Source: Scatophagus argus
Taxonomy: Eukaryota; Chordata; Actinopteri; Scatophagidae
NCBI RefSeq assembly: GCF_020382885.2
Contig: NC_058508.1
Location: 9,957,917 to 10,021,916 of the forward strand
Reading direction: 5' to 3'
Length of the DNA: 64,000 nt
Shown: positions 1-18,476 of the stretch, piece after piece
Layout: every line of letters starts with the position of its first letter
Position numbering within the stretch: the first letter of the stretch is position 1
Notes under the pieces: generated by a model
Databases searched by the model: none
Told to the model about the DNA's origin: nothing
The model's input: only the letters and a program-made list of their open reading frames with translations
Made by a program: the position numbers and the translations under genes

Positions 1-439
1 GCATTGTGTAAGAGAAAGAAAACAGAGCAACAGTCTACCTAGCCCACCTGGGAAGGGTCTAGACAAAAAAACAATTTGCACTGCCGAAATTTTTATAGAA
101 CGTAGCATGTAGGGAATAAAAGGTTGCAAAACACATAATAGTTAAAAGAATCTGTTAATACTTCACTACTACTTCATTAATAAATGCTGAATTCCAGAAT
201 CATGAGTAATTCCTAAATAATTGTGTAATTTGAGATCATTAACAATTAGCTCATAAATACGTGTAAATCTGTATTAATAATTAGTGACTTATGCAGAAGT
301 ATAACAGTAGGGCTGCTCTAATCTGACCGACTCAGGGTTTTCAAATCTGCAAGAGGAAGATAAGCTTTTGAAAAGACACCAGAACAAAATACAGAACCTC
401 ACCAAAGTCAGAAAACAAATTCTACGACACACAAACTCA

Positions 440-7769
<7,330 letters not shown>

Positions 7770-8462
7770 CTGAGAAGGTTAAAATGAACAGGTTGATTAG
7801 CAAACTATTATTCTGCAGGGTGTACAGAAATAATCAGGACTGGTTTGAGGGATAATGAATAGCAAAGTATTAGTTATATAATTTAAAATTCTGTCGTAAT
7901 TCAGGTACTGGGCATATGTTTACATCACACAGGCCACAATGACTCGTTGTGAGGATCGTTGCGATTTCAGACTGTATACAAAGCTAATCTGTTAATCTGG
8001 AAAACATCCCTCTAATTTATACTATACATAGGCATAAATGACAATTTATTAAAAATTATTTGTACACATTTAGAGAAAGGAAACTCGGTAAAATCGCACA
8101 CGGTATAAGGTTACATATTCGGGCTTTCCTCCTGCATTTTCTCACCCAAATCTGCAACAACATGCCCGACAAATGCGCTATTCCAAAATTCACCAAATGA
8201 GCCAGTTGTCGCCGCAGGTAGACGCTGAACCTTATTCAGTCATCAGCTTCTTAATGCGAATGTGTCAAAAGCCCCTCCGCTGTTATTCGAGGCGTTTCCT
8301 CGGTGAAATAACCAGCCTGATGTGTGACAAAATGATGGGGCCATACGAGGCAGCATCACTCGCACCTCCCCTCGGCCCTCTTTGTGCAGAGGACGATTTT
8401 TGGCATCAGTCATCACTACTGTAAGACCGACAACCATCTCAACAACGTTGAAAGGTGCTTAC

Positions 8463-8763
8463 CTTTATTTTCCAGGGTGCGTCCTGTGTCCTGTTACTTG
8501 GACTGTATCCTGTTGCTTTAGGCCCCGAGAACACGGCGGGGTTTGTGCTGGTGAGGTGCCTCTAGCTGGTTACCGTGTGGTTGACGCATTCGGCTATGAT
8601 GTGAGGGCATTTGTGTTGAAGCTTCAGGTGCGCCCTAGCGGCCGCACGCGGTAACTGCAGCGTCGCGCGGGAGATTTCCTCATTTTGTCTGTGGGCGCTG
8701 GAGGAGCTGTCCACCAGCGCGGTGCTGAAGTGCATCCGAAATATCGCTGCACGGTATATCAAG
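8463..8763. promoter_or_regulatory. CpG-rich head-to-head promoter interval of sez6l2 and asphd1
   Basis: CG dinucleotides are dense here (for example CTAGCGGCCGCACGCGG near 8634), unlike the AT-rich surroundings. On the minus strand a splice donor at 8463/8462 (AAAG|GTAAGC) can join the sez6l2 exon whose acceptor is at 7769. On the plus strand a donor at 8763/8764 (CAAG|GTAATC) can join the asphd1 exon whose acceptor is at 10350. Both would be non-coding first exons. Transcription starts were not determined; the two splice sites are inference. Confidence 0.5.
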
Positions 8764-10350
8764 GTAATCGGACAGATGATGAGGCACGCAGTGTATGTTT
8801 GATCAGTTAACGGCCTGCATGTGCCATACAGTATGCATGGCGACCATCTTTGTGCCGTGGATTCTTGTAATGGGTGTATGTTTGCGCTAACATGGAATGC
8901 GGGCATTAAACATGAGCCAGCTGAGCTGTTGGGGCAGGCGCAGAGCAAAAACAAAATGAATGCTGCAGGTCCACAATACTGAACACCTTTATGACTCGTA
9001 ACCGTGCTGTATCTTTATAATGTCCTTCCAGTGGGCAGTGGCATCACTTTGCATGTAACTGATTCCACGGCGAATCCGTTTGAATAAGCCTTTAAGTGAA
9101 GAGCCCTCCCACCCAAAGCACATCCGCACGCGCGCACATATGCATGCACGCGCGAGTGCAGACACGCACGTACTCATGTTTTTGTCTGACGCTCTTCCAA
9201 AGCACACGCACACACTGCAAACACACACACTGCAAACACACACACACGCACAGTATCTTTGATTAAATCAAGTATAAGCCAATTTTCCAGACCAAACGCT
9301 CACAGGACAGAACTCAGCCTGCTCTGTTATGTTCTGATGTCTTATCTACGTTTTTATTGTAGTCATAAAATCACAGTTTTGTGGAAACATTTGATGAAGT
9401 GTCCATGTCACGGGTGCTCAACAAATATTTAGTATACTTTATATTTCTTTGATTGCTTACTACTCATGTATTGTTAATATATAGATTTTTAACCTTATAA
9501 TCACCTAAATTACGTTATTTCAACTAAAAGTCAATACAGTAGACCACAACAACAGCTGATGTAAAACAACATAGACACATTTTTCAACTAATAGGAAAGA
9601 GAACACTATACACTCATAACACAAGAATCATAATTAGATAAAAGCCAAGGCAGGGAAATCATTAGGAAGTTTCAAAAGCAGGTACACAACAAAGGCTGCC
9701 CTTTGTATCTAGCCTGTTTACATTATAGCATCAGTGTAGCAGAGAAGTACACAATCACCTTAAAGTACCACCTTAAAAGGAAGAAACAGACACTCTCTGA
9801 ATTAACAGCCTGGTGTGAAATCTGTAGCTACATCCACAGTTAGCTTGACCTTTTGTTTGAACAGCAAGGTCAGGACTTACATAACACCAAGAAGGCAGTC
9901 TCAGAGGCAACTAAATCAAAGGGTCAGTGGCTGATGACGGACCAGCAACCTGTATTAAGTTTCATTAATTTCTTCCAGGTGCATGTTTGGATAGCCCCCA
10001 GCTGTGACCCCTGAAGGGGATTAAAATAAAGAAACTAAATCAATGAGTAGGTTCTTTGAAACCAGGACAGTTCATCATTATCTTCATGCAAGCACACTGT
10101 CATGTTTCCTTTTCATGATCTGTAACACAAAAAAGAGCATAGCTGCTTTTGTTTTATTTTATTTTATTATAAAAAGAGTCCCACCAATTCAAAATATCAC
10201 CATGAGGGATGACTTAGAAAGTCTGGAATCACCTACATTGTTAGTTCTAGTCCAGTAGAAACACTATTTTGTTATTTTACTGAATACTCTGAGATGATTT
10301 TACAGAACGTGCCTTAATTTCTTTATCTGTTTTTTTGTGTGCTGTTTTAG
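8764..10350. other. Probable 5' intron of asphd1; no other gene seen
   Basis: AT-rich sequence apart from the simple repeat at 9120-9255. It ends in the acceptor GCTGTTTTAG at 10350, 19 bases before the asphd1 start codon. No protein-like open frame or structural RNA was recognised. Confidence 0.5.
9120..9255. repeat. CA-rich and CG/CA-mixed simple repeat
   Basis: Low-complexity stretch of CACGCACACACA-type text with interspersed CG. It produces spurious open frames on both strands. Confidence 0.85.
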
Positions 10351-13300
10351 CATCTCACAAATTTAAAGGATGCACTGGTCAGTAAATACGATGCCCCTGT
10401 CTCCATATGTTGAGCTGGGTGTCCATTCACTGAATGGCCTTCTGTGGACTCTGCTGCTACTTTTTCTGTGGCACTGTTATCGGATGGGCTCCGACCTGCC
10501 AATCCCAGGCCACGCGCATGCTGGAAAGCTCAACTCAGGCTCAAGACGGTCCATGATGTCCCGTGGTGGTAGCTGTGCTGGAACAAAGTGTAGTGCCCGC
10601 TCCAAGCTGTCAAGAAGTGATCAAATTACCCCCTTTATTTCCATGGAAACAGAGGAGGATGAGGAACAGGGACAGGGCTACCTCACCCCAGTGCTGAGTC
10701 ATGCTGTGTTCCCAGCCCAGGCCTCTGCAGAAGCCAAAAAACTGTACACAGCACTGCAAGAATATGCCAAGCGCTACAGTTGGGTGGGCATGGGTCGCAT
10801 TCATAAGGGTCTCCGTGAGCAGGTACAAGTCTGTTCCGCTCCAGCCATAAGCTGGTGCATGCTATTGGCACATATTGTCTATAGTATAGTATAGTACATA
10901 TTGTCTTCTTAAATTGAGAAAAGAGTTTCTCCAGACAATGAAGAATGGAAACATTGTCAGGGATTACATCATTGATTTTTCATTGTTCCTACTATAGGTC
11001 AGACTGAATGATCACTCTGCTATACAGAAGCCTCATCTCTTCTTCCTGCCAGATGTCCCAAGTGTTCCTTTCTTCCCCCGTGATGCTCACCGACATGATA
11101 TTGAGGTGTTAGAAGCCAACTACTCTGTAATTTTGGCTGAATTCAGGGCTGTTTATCAGAGGGGCACAGACTCAAAATCAGGCTGGACTTGTCTGACACC
11201 AAAGGTACAGAATAAAATCTTTACTTTTAGTAAAAAAATATTGGTAAGACAAAATACTGTGTGAAAGGAACAGGGACAATATAAACATATAGAAGCATGA
11301 TATAAATGGAGAAAAAGGGTTATTTGCTCTTATGGTGCATTTGGTTAAATTCAATGTCATTTTCAACATTAGTTAAAATATTCTAATATTTAATATTTAA
11401 AGTTGCTTGTGACTTATTGCATTAACCTGTGGAATAAAAATAGATATTTTATTAAATAGAATTGGATTGAATGATTATTTATTAAAATACTTTTTTTCAA
11501 GTTTCTTAATTACATCAACATTCCACTTTAACTCAAAAGCTTAAAATACATAAAATATATAACGCTGAAAGCACATAACTGCATGGCCAAGGTGCTTTTG
11601 TTTTAGGACCAATTTCTCAGATACATCATTAATCAAAAAATTAATACTCCCTAAATCTAAGACTGAACCCATAAGTATACGTATAGGTAACTGTCACCTA
11701 TTGGATTAATGAGTGTTCTTAATTTGCATAGACAGAAAATCAGAATCAAAGCAAAAGTCTAATTTATTTGTGTTTTTATTATTAGTGTTCACTTCCTGCC
11801 ATCAAAAATTCACCTATAAGCCCTGACATTAATTGAAGGATCTTATATGAGGTCTTATCTGAGTCATATGCTAATTTAAAGTCATTGTCTTTTTTAGGGC
11901 CAGGCAGTGTTTCCTTTGTACAGTGCAGGTGTCTGTGTGGCAGGTAACTGTCGCTCCTGTCCTTGCACCTACCGGACACTTCTCTCGTTACGCACATTTA
12001 TAAGCAGTAACTCATTGGGATCTGCTGGCTTTTGGCTGTTGGGACCTGGAGCTACTTTGGGGAGCTCATATGGACCAACCAATACACGCCTACGTTGTCA
12101 TCTTGGTGAGTAAAAGAATTATATTTGTTACAGGCAAAAAATCTGTTCTAACTTGATAGTAATTAAACAGGTTCATTCATATGCCAGTAATTCCCAGAAT
12201 AGAAAGCTGTGTACAAGGCACTTTGCAGCAAAACATTTCAAACAAATCAAGGTAAAACACGATTGCTGTGGAAATACTGTAGGAAATTTTCAAGGCAATG
12301 TAAATTGTTAGTGACGTACAAGCACAGTGTCTGTAAAAAGTACTGACCCCCTTGGATGCTTTCCCCTATTATTGCTTTTATAAATGGCATCATGGTCACC
12401 TGGAAATTTTAGGTGATATCCATTTCACCAATTTTGAGACTACCAGCACCAGTTGGCTGAACCTCCGCTGAATTAGGTCCGTCACTTTAAAGGGGATAAA
12501 TACTTATGCAATTACTTATTTTACATTATATATTTTTAAATAATTCATATTACTTTGTAGAAATCTGTTTTCACTTTGACATTAAAGAGTTTATTATTAT
12601 TATTATCATTGTCAAAAAAGCAAAATTATTATTATTATTATTATATTGACCATGACTGAATTTATGAAATCAGTAAGTAAGTAATCAGTACTTTTTATAG
12701 GCACTGTAGTAGGGTGCATTTGGGGCTGTTCCAGTCCTACTAATGTTGTTGTTGTCAGACGTTATTACATCAAAAATAGAAAAGAAAATGACCTGATAAA
12801 ATGCTAAACTATTGCATAATGTGATACTTTGTAGGTTAGGGATGAGGTTCATTTCCCCTTAGCCCATTTTGTGATCCGTCTGGCTATAATCCTCTCTGTT
12901 TCAAACACAGACAAGGCTGGAGTGCACAGCCTTCTCAATTGAGGTAAAACACTATGTTTTGTTTCCAAAGTTTAAAAAACAGACATCATTTTTGTAGGTC
13001 TGCAGACTCCACCCTCGTGTGAGCTGGTGGTGGGAGGGGAGCCTCAGTGCTGGTCAGAGGGACACTGCCTCCTGGTTGATGACTCATTCCTTCACACTGT
13101 CTCCCACAAAGGTTGGTGAATCACATGCAACTTTGAAAAACAAATTTTAATGTAATTTGATATCATATATTATCATATATTTCTGGGTTAGAGGGAAATT
13201 ACCGTATTTATCCTTCAGAAAAAATCTTGATTGTGTTCTCGTTGTTTAACCCATGCACAAAATTTTAATGCAATACATGACATGACAAGGCTTTTAACGG

Positions 13301-13507
13301 TCTGCTTATTGTCCCATTCCATGAGTTGTTTTCAAAAGTTGAATCTAAAAGGCTGCCACATTTTAACCCAAAATTGCATCTGTTTCTATTTCTAAAGGGC
13401 CTCCTGATGCTGGACCCCGAGTAATCTTGAGTGTGGACCTCTGGCATCCAAATGTAGCCTCAGCAGAGAGACAAGCTTTGGACTTCATGTTCAGCCCAGA
13501 CTTCTGA
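10351..13507 (+). CDS. asphd1: Aspartate beta-hydroxylase domain-containing protein 1
   Basis: This is a single-pass membrane protein with an aspartyl/asparaginyl beta-hydroxylase (Fe(II)/2-oxoglutarate) domain. The exons are 10351-10822 (ATG 10370), 10998-11204, 11898-12105, 12998-13111 and 13398-13507. Phases agree throughout and predict 363 residues, close to the 369-390 of human ASPHD2 and ASPHD1. A hydrophobic segment at about residues 17-38 ([20 protein letters not shown]) is the membrane anchor. Conserved blocks are [77 protein letters not shown] and [20 protein letters not shown]. The histidines in RCHLG and SFLH fit the metal ligands, and the Arg of [11 protein letters not shown] fits the 2-oxoglutarate anchor. 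The ATG at 10391 is an alternative start. ASPHD2 is very similar; the neighbour sez6l2 argues for asphd1. A polyadenylation signal AATAAA lies at 13977. Confidence 0.92.
12324..12707. mobile_element. Non-autonomous DNA transposon (MITE) in asphd1 intron 3
   Basis: The block starts ACAGTGTCTGTAAAAAGTAC at 12324 and ends CAGTACTTTTTATAGGCACT(GT) at 12707. The two ends are inverted repeats agreeing at 20 of 22 bases. The interior is AT-rich with ATT microsatellite runs (12589-12642) and no transposase frame. The end text suggests a Tc1/mariner-type family, but a TA target duplication is not evident. Confidence 0.65.
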
Positions 13508-16500
13508 ATTTGCTCCTGCACTACTGATATACAACATTCAGGGATGCCTTACCTTAGCCCTGCTTGTTGTGGGATATGCTTCTCATTCCAGTCGATGAAT
13601 CACTGTGTGAATCTGCCCAAAGAATTACACAAGCCATTAGCCACACTTTCAAGTCATGTTTGATATATGGTCTACACCAGGAAGTGCCATACGAATGCAT
13701 TATTATAGTTGATGTTTGTTACATGCTAGACAGTTCGACTATAAACTATGGACTGACATCACCTGAAAGCACAATGAGAACTAATCTAAGAGGAGCAGCT
13801 CTGGTGTTAACTGTTAAAACCTATCTTGACATCATATACTATGTTAGTGAATGCTACTTGCATGTGAAACCTATGTGTCCTGATTACTGGACTTTGTTTT
13901 GAGATGCTGATGCATGTACTCTTATGCCTTCAGGATGAAAAGATCATTATTGTCAGCATGGAATGCTTTATTTTGAAATAAATTTAATTAACTATAGTTC
14001 AACCAAAAAAACTGTGAAAGTGTGAAAATCAAATAAATGACAATTTATATTTATTTTTGTTTTTCAACAAGAATGCCAGTCTTTTGAATACTGTGTTTTT
14101 TTTCTTTCATATTATATTACAGTCCATATGTGTGCTTGTAAGTTTCTATCTGTAAATCTATAAATGAATTTACTTCTTTGTTTATTAATATAATTGGTGC
14201 TTTATATATATTATATACAACAGCAATACTGTCAATTCTGCTCTTCTGGGAAATCCAAATAAATAACAAATAAGTTACTACTGACTATGTGCATAGATTA
14301 ACAATATATTAGTCAGAGTAATACATGTGTATACACACTTTTGTTGATACAATATGTAGGGAGCAGAGCTGATAATGCTCTCAGAATATGTAATGAAATT
14401 GTAAAGACATTGTATTCAAGCATATTAGCTTTATTGTTGATAATAATAAAAAAAACCCCTTCTCCTTATCTCAAGGAAATTCAATCGAAAGCAACTGGAC
14501 TTAGATATTTGTCTTTGAAGACGTTTCACCTCTCATCCAAGAGGCTTCATCAGTTCCTGCTCGCTTGACTAGGCTGGGACTTCTCCTTGTTTTGTTTAAA
14601 AAAAAACAAAAACAAAAAACTCTCTCTCTATAAAAACTCTTCAAATTTATTAAATTCTCTCCTGGGAAAAACAATCACCTATAAAACATACATTTCTAAT
14701 GTACAAGTCTTTTGATTTGAACACAATAAAACATCATAACGCATCCTGGTTCATTAAGCTCTCTTTCAGCTTTTTTTTTTTGGTTACTTTTTTCAGTTAG
14801 TAGATGAGAATTAGAGTGCCGATTTTGTCTTATCTGCCATCTGTTCATCTAAGGGTCCCATGATGAGGATTACAGAGACTGAACTAATCCACCCCAGAGA
14901 GACAGATTATTCCTGTGATTGTTTATATGTAGTTGTATGTATGTTTTTTCATGATGTATGATTCATTCAACACTTGTCATTTATTCTATGAGGTATATGG
15001 GATTGGGTGGGAATGTTCGTCATCAAATACACAAGCAAATAATTTAGCAACTCAAATACTGAGTAGCTCAGCATTAAAAGAAAAAACCCAATACATCTTA
15101 AAATTGCTCAAGTGTCTATCACAAGGCAAGATTATGTACATTGCTCTGACACGGCAATGTCTCAAGGCAGCAAATATATTTGCTAATCCTTCGTGTGATG
15201 CTAGTTTGTATCATGGATTAATACTGATCACCACAAAGGCTGATGAAGAAATGTCCTTTTGTTATTCACTGACTGACAATCCTGACATTGTGTCAAAGAT
15301 TCAAAAAATTGTGACGAGCACATTTATTTAAAAGACAAAAATAGCTACTGTCACATTCAACAATTTTCATCCTAGGCCTTTTTCATGAGCATTAGTGACC
15401 ATAAGGGGATTTGCAGTAAAAGATGTCAAATGAACAAAGTGGTTGCAAAATAAATCTGATATTATTATTATTGTTGTTGTTGTTGACAGTCTGCCATTCA
15501 GATATAATATCAGTCATACTTGTTGAAATGTCAATTAATCAGCTTGATATATGTAATATTCTATTAATTTAGACTCAATTAGGACTTATTTAATAATATA
15601 CAGCCTAGACTAAATTGCAAGTGCATTAAATTACTATGCTTGCGCCACTGCTTTGCAAAAATTGCAATCTAAGTCAGATTAAATATTTTGTATTAACTAT
15701 AATAAACTGTAATAAAACTACTTTGTCACAGTTAGAATTTGTTATTTCAAGCATTTTATCCTCTTCTTGTCTCCACATAACACTATTACATGTGTTATCT
15801 TACTATATGTTTTACATTGTTATTACCTGAGATTAGAGATTAGTTTCTTTCTTTCAGCAAGCTGATCTTATTTCTAGTAGTAGCACAAGTTCATCTTGAA
15901 AGGTATCATGTATGTTGCTCAGTAAAACAATTTTGAACAGCTGAAGAGATGAATGAACTGACCCAACATACAGTTTCTGAGAGTTTACTTTTGTTTTTCC
16001 AGAACCTTATTATGAAGAATGTATTTTCTCATTAAAGCAGGTTTTATGAGTGAAATTATGTTATCATGTTATGTTATATGCTGGCAAATCAAATTTATAT
16101 ATTATTAAATGTCTGTCATTTAAAACTGTCATTTGTGTATACTAAAATTTAATAAATGTATAAATGTTGAAACTGAGAAAAATGTGACTTCATAACCTCC
16201 GAACCTAATGTCTCCCTGAAAGAGACATTCTCAATCACAAAGGAGCAGTATCATATCAGACAAATGACAAATATCTGAGAAATACTTAGCATTTTTATTT
16301 TCCAAAATTTGCAATTTGTCTTTGAGAAGTATATATGGTCACATGCAAAAGCCAGACTTTGGAAGGCAAACTTCCAGAAAACACATTTGCGAATATGATT
16401 GTTAAAGAAACTTCAAGCAGATGGTGGGCTGCCTTTACACCCTGCTGAGACAAAGCCACTGGAGGGAAGGATGTGGCAGTAGAGGACACCTGGGCCTCCT

Positions 16501-16744
16501 GAGATCACATTCTCCAGTTGCCACAGGGGGTGAGATGGTTTTCATGCCAGGGATCAAGGAAGCACTAAATGGCCTGTGACAGACACAAATATACCTTATA
16601 CAGAAAAGCTGGGAATGACAGAATCAGATCATTCATGAGTGGTTTGTTGTCAGCCTACACCTGAGTCCTGTTGTTGGCCAATCCCATGTTCATCTAACAT
16701 TGGAGTTATTGTATTTATGAGTTTTTGACCTATAAGGAGTATAA
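13508..16744. other. Intergenic: asphd1 3' UTR, then AT-rich sequence
   Basis: The asphd1 3' UTR probably runs to shortly after AATAAA at 13977. Beyond it the sequence is AT-rich. The open frame at 14933-15331 (132 codons) has no domain, no splice context and no family resemblance that I recognise, so it is not called a gene. Confidence 0.6.
14480..14578. repeat. Fragment of a dispersed fish repeat
   Basis: The text GAAGACGTTTCACCTCTCAT followed by CCAAGAGGCTTCATCAGTTC is a widely dispersed motif in teleost genomes. The fragment is short and the family could not be assigned. Confidence 0.45.
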
Positions 16745-16753
16745 TGTCAACAT

Positions 16754-17076
16754 TCATTCATCATGGGGGATGGAGCCTATCCCATTTGACTACGGGCAAG
16801 AGGTGGGGTAAACCCTGGACTGGTTGCCAGTCAATTGCAGGACTGACACAAAGTCAGACAACCACACACTCACACCTATGGGCAATGTAGAGTACTCAAT
16901 GAACCTAATGTGCATGTTTTTGGGTTTATGGGAGGAAGCCGAAGTACCCGGAGAAAATCCATGCAGGCACAGGGGGAACATGCAAACTCCACACAGATGG
17001 GCCCAGACCGGGATTCGAACCTGGAACCCTCATGCTATGAAGCAACAGTGCTAACCACTGCACCACCGTGCCGCCC
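16754..17076 (-). mobile_element. tRNA-derived-type SINE (S1)
   Basis: On the minus strand the element starts GGGCGGCACGGTGGTGCAGT and carries a pol III B-box-like GGTTCGAATCCC. It continues with CTCCCTGTGCCTGC and TGGGATAGGCTCCATCCCC, and has a short 3' tail. Nine-base target duplications TGTCAACAT lie at 16745-16753 and 17077-17085. Confidence 0.85.
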
Positions 17077-17085
17077 TGTCAACAT

Positions 17086-18019
17086 CAGAATTGTAATTAT
17101 GACTGGGAACTTCCACCTTCATCAACAAAGCAAATATGGAGGTCTTATGTCAGCCAGACTCTATTATTCAATGTAACCAGTGTTTAATGTATATGTATAT
17201 AGTTATCAAAATACAGCATTTTGAAATCCTCATAGAATCAACCTTGTAATCACACAGCTACCTTGAGGTGGTGAGGGGAGGGTCATGCAGTTTGCCCAGA
17301 GTAATTTATTTCTGTGGCCAGGCATACATTACTGTGCCAGTTAATGACACTATCAGTGCCAACTCAGCGATCACCCAGATGTTAAACAAATTAAGTTCTC
17401 CATTCTAGGTCAAAAACAATCTATTTATAATAAGGATGAGTGGTTCACCTAATTTTTGATTGAGGGAAAAAAAAAAGGGCAAAGTCCAGAAAGGGAAACT
17501 CGTATCACACACAAACACACACACACACTACTTCCAACATGTAAATCTAAAGAATTGATTTTTTGTTTTATTTGTTTATAAATCTTTGAGTACCAGCGCA
17601 GCACACTCACATCATCTTCACAACATTTGTTTAAAGAGACGTACTCTCCCAACTTCAACCTCTGACAAGACACACTTAGCTGGACATTGCAGACACCTTT
17701 AATTTCTCATATTTTTTAGTTTTTCCTTTTTGAGCAGCTGACAGGGCAAACTAGGTAACAAACTTTTCAAATCAGATGATCTGAACTCCAAAGACATAGT
17801 CATGTGGCTATCTAGAGCTACCATTGAAAAAAAAAAAAAAATCCATCAGTTTTAACAAAAAATTGAGCAAACTTCTTCACTTGAAATTAATGAACTCCAC
17901 ATGGTGGTAAATGATGCAAAAGGTAAAATTATTCCTAAGAAGTAGGCTATCATCAGCATGAGATTCAGTAAAAAAATTGCCTCATTTCCATTCACAGTCA
18001 TCCATTCATTCTGTTGTCC
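17086..18019. other. Intergenic between SINE S1 and cabp5; no gene seen
   Basis: AT-rich sequence with a short CA run near 17510-17530. No coding frame with support was found. Confidence 0.6.
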
Positions 18020-18429
18020 TCATTTCTGCGACATCATTTTCACAAACTCTGTAAAGAGAATGAACAAGTTATTGATTAGCTGAATTATTCGTTTTATAGA
18101 AATCTTAGAACAATTAGCCCAAACTAACACCATGTATATATTCTGCTTTTGCACCGATTGGAAATCATAAGTAAAGTAACTATGTGGCAAATGACAGCTC
18201 TTTGATAGAAATATGAATTTCTGTATTAAGAATCAAACAAATTATTTTAAAAGCAGTTATTTTAGCAGACATTATGTCATAACAGCTAAAGCACTGGTTA
18301 AACTAATAACATTAATCATAGCTCAGATGCTTTTACTGGTGCGCCAGTGAGCCATACTTCTGAGTCAGTTACAATACCATAGCCCCTTTATTTTCCCTTT
18401 ATTTCCCTTTAAAAACTGACTAAATTAAG

Positions 18430-18476
<47 letters not shown>

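Noticed and set aside
8989-9262. Open frames on both strands (CVCSVCVC and THTLQTHTL repeats)
   Set aside because: Produced by the CA/CG simple repeat.
14933-15331. 132-codon open frame
   Set aside because: AT-rich, no recognisable domain, no splice or promoter context, and no similarity to a family I know. Probably chance.
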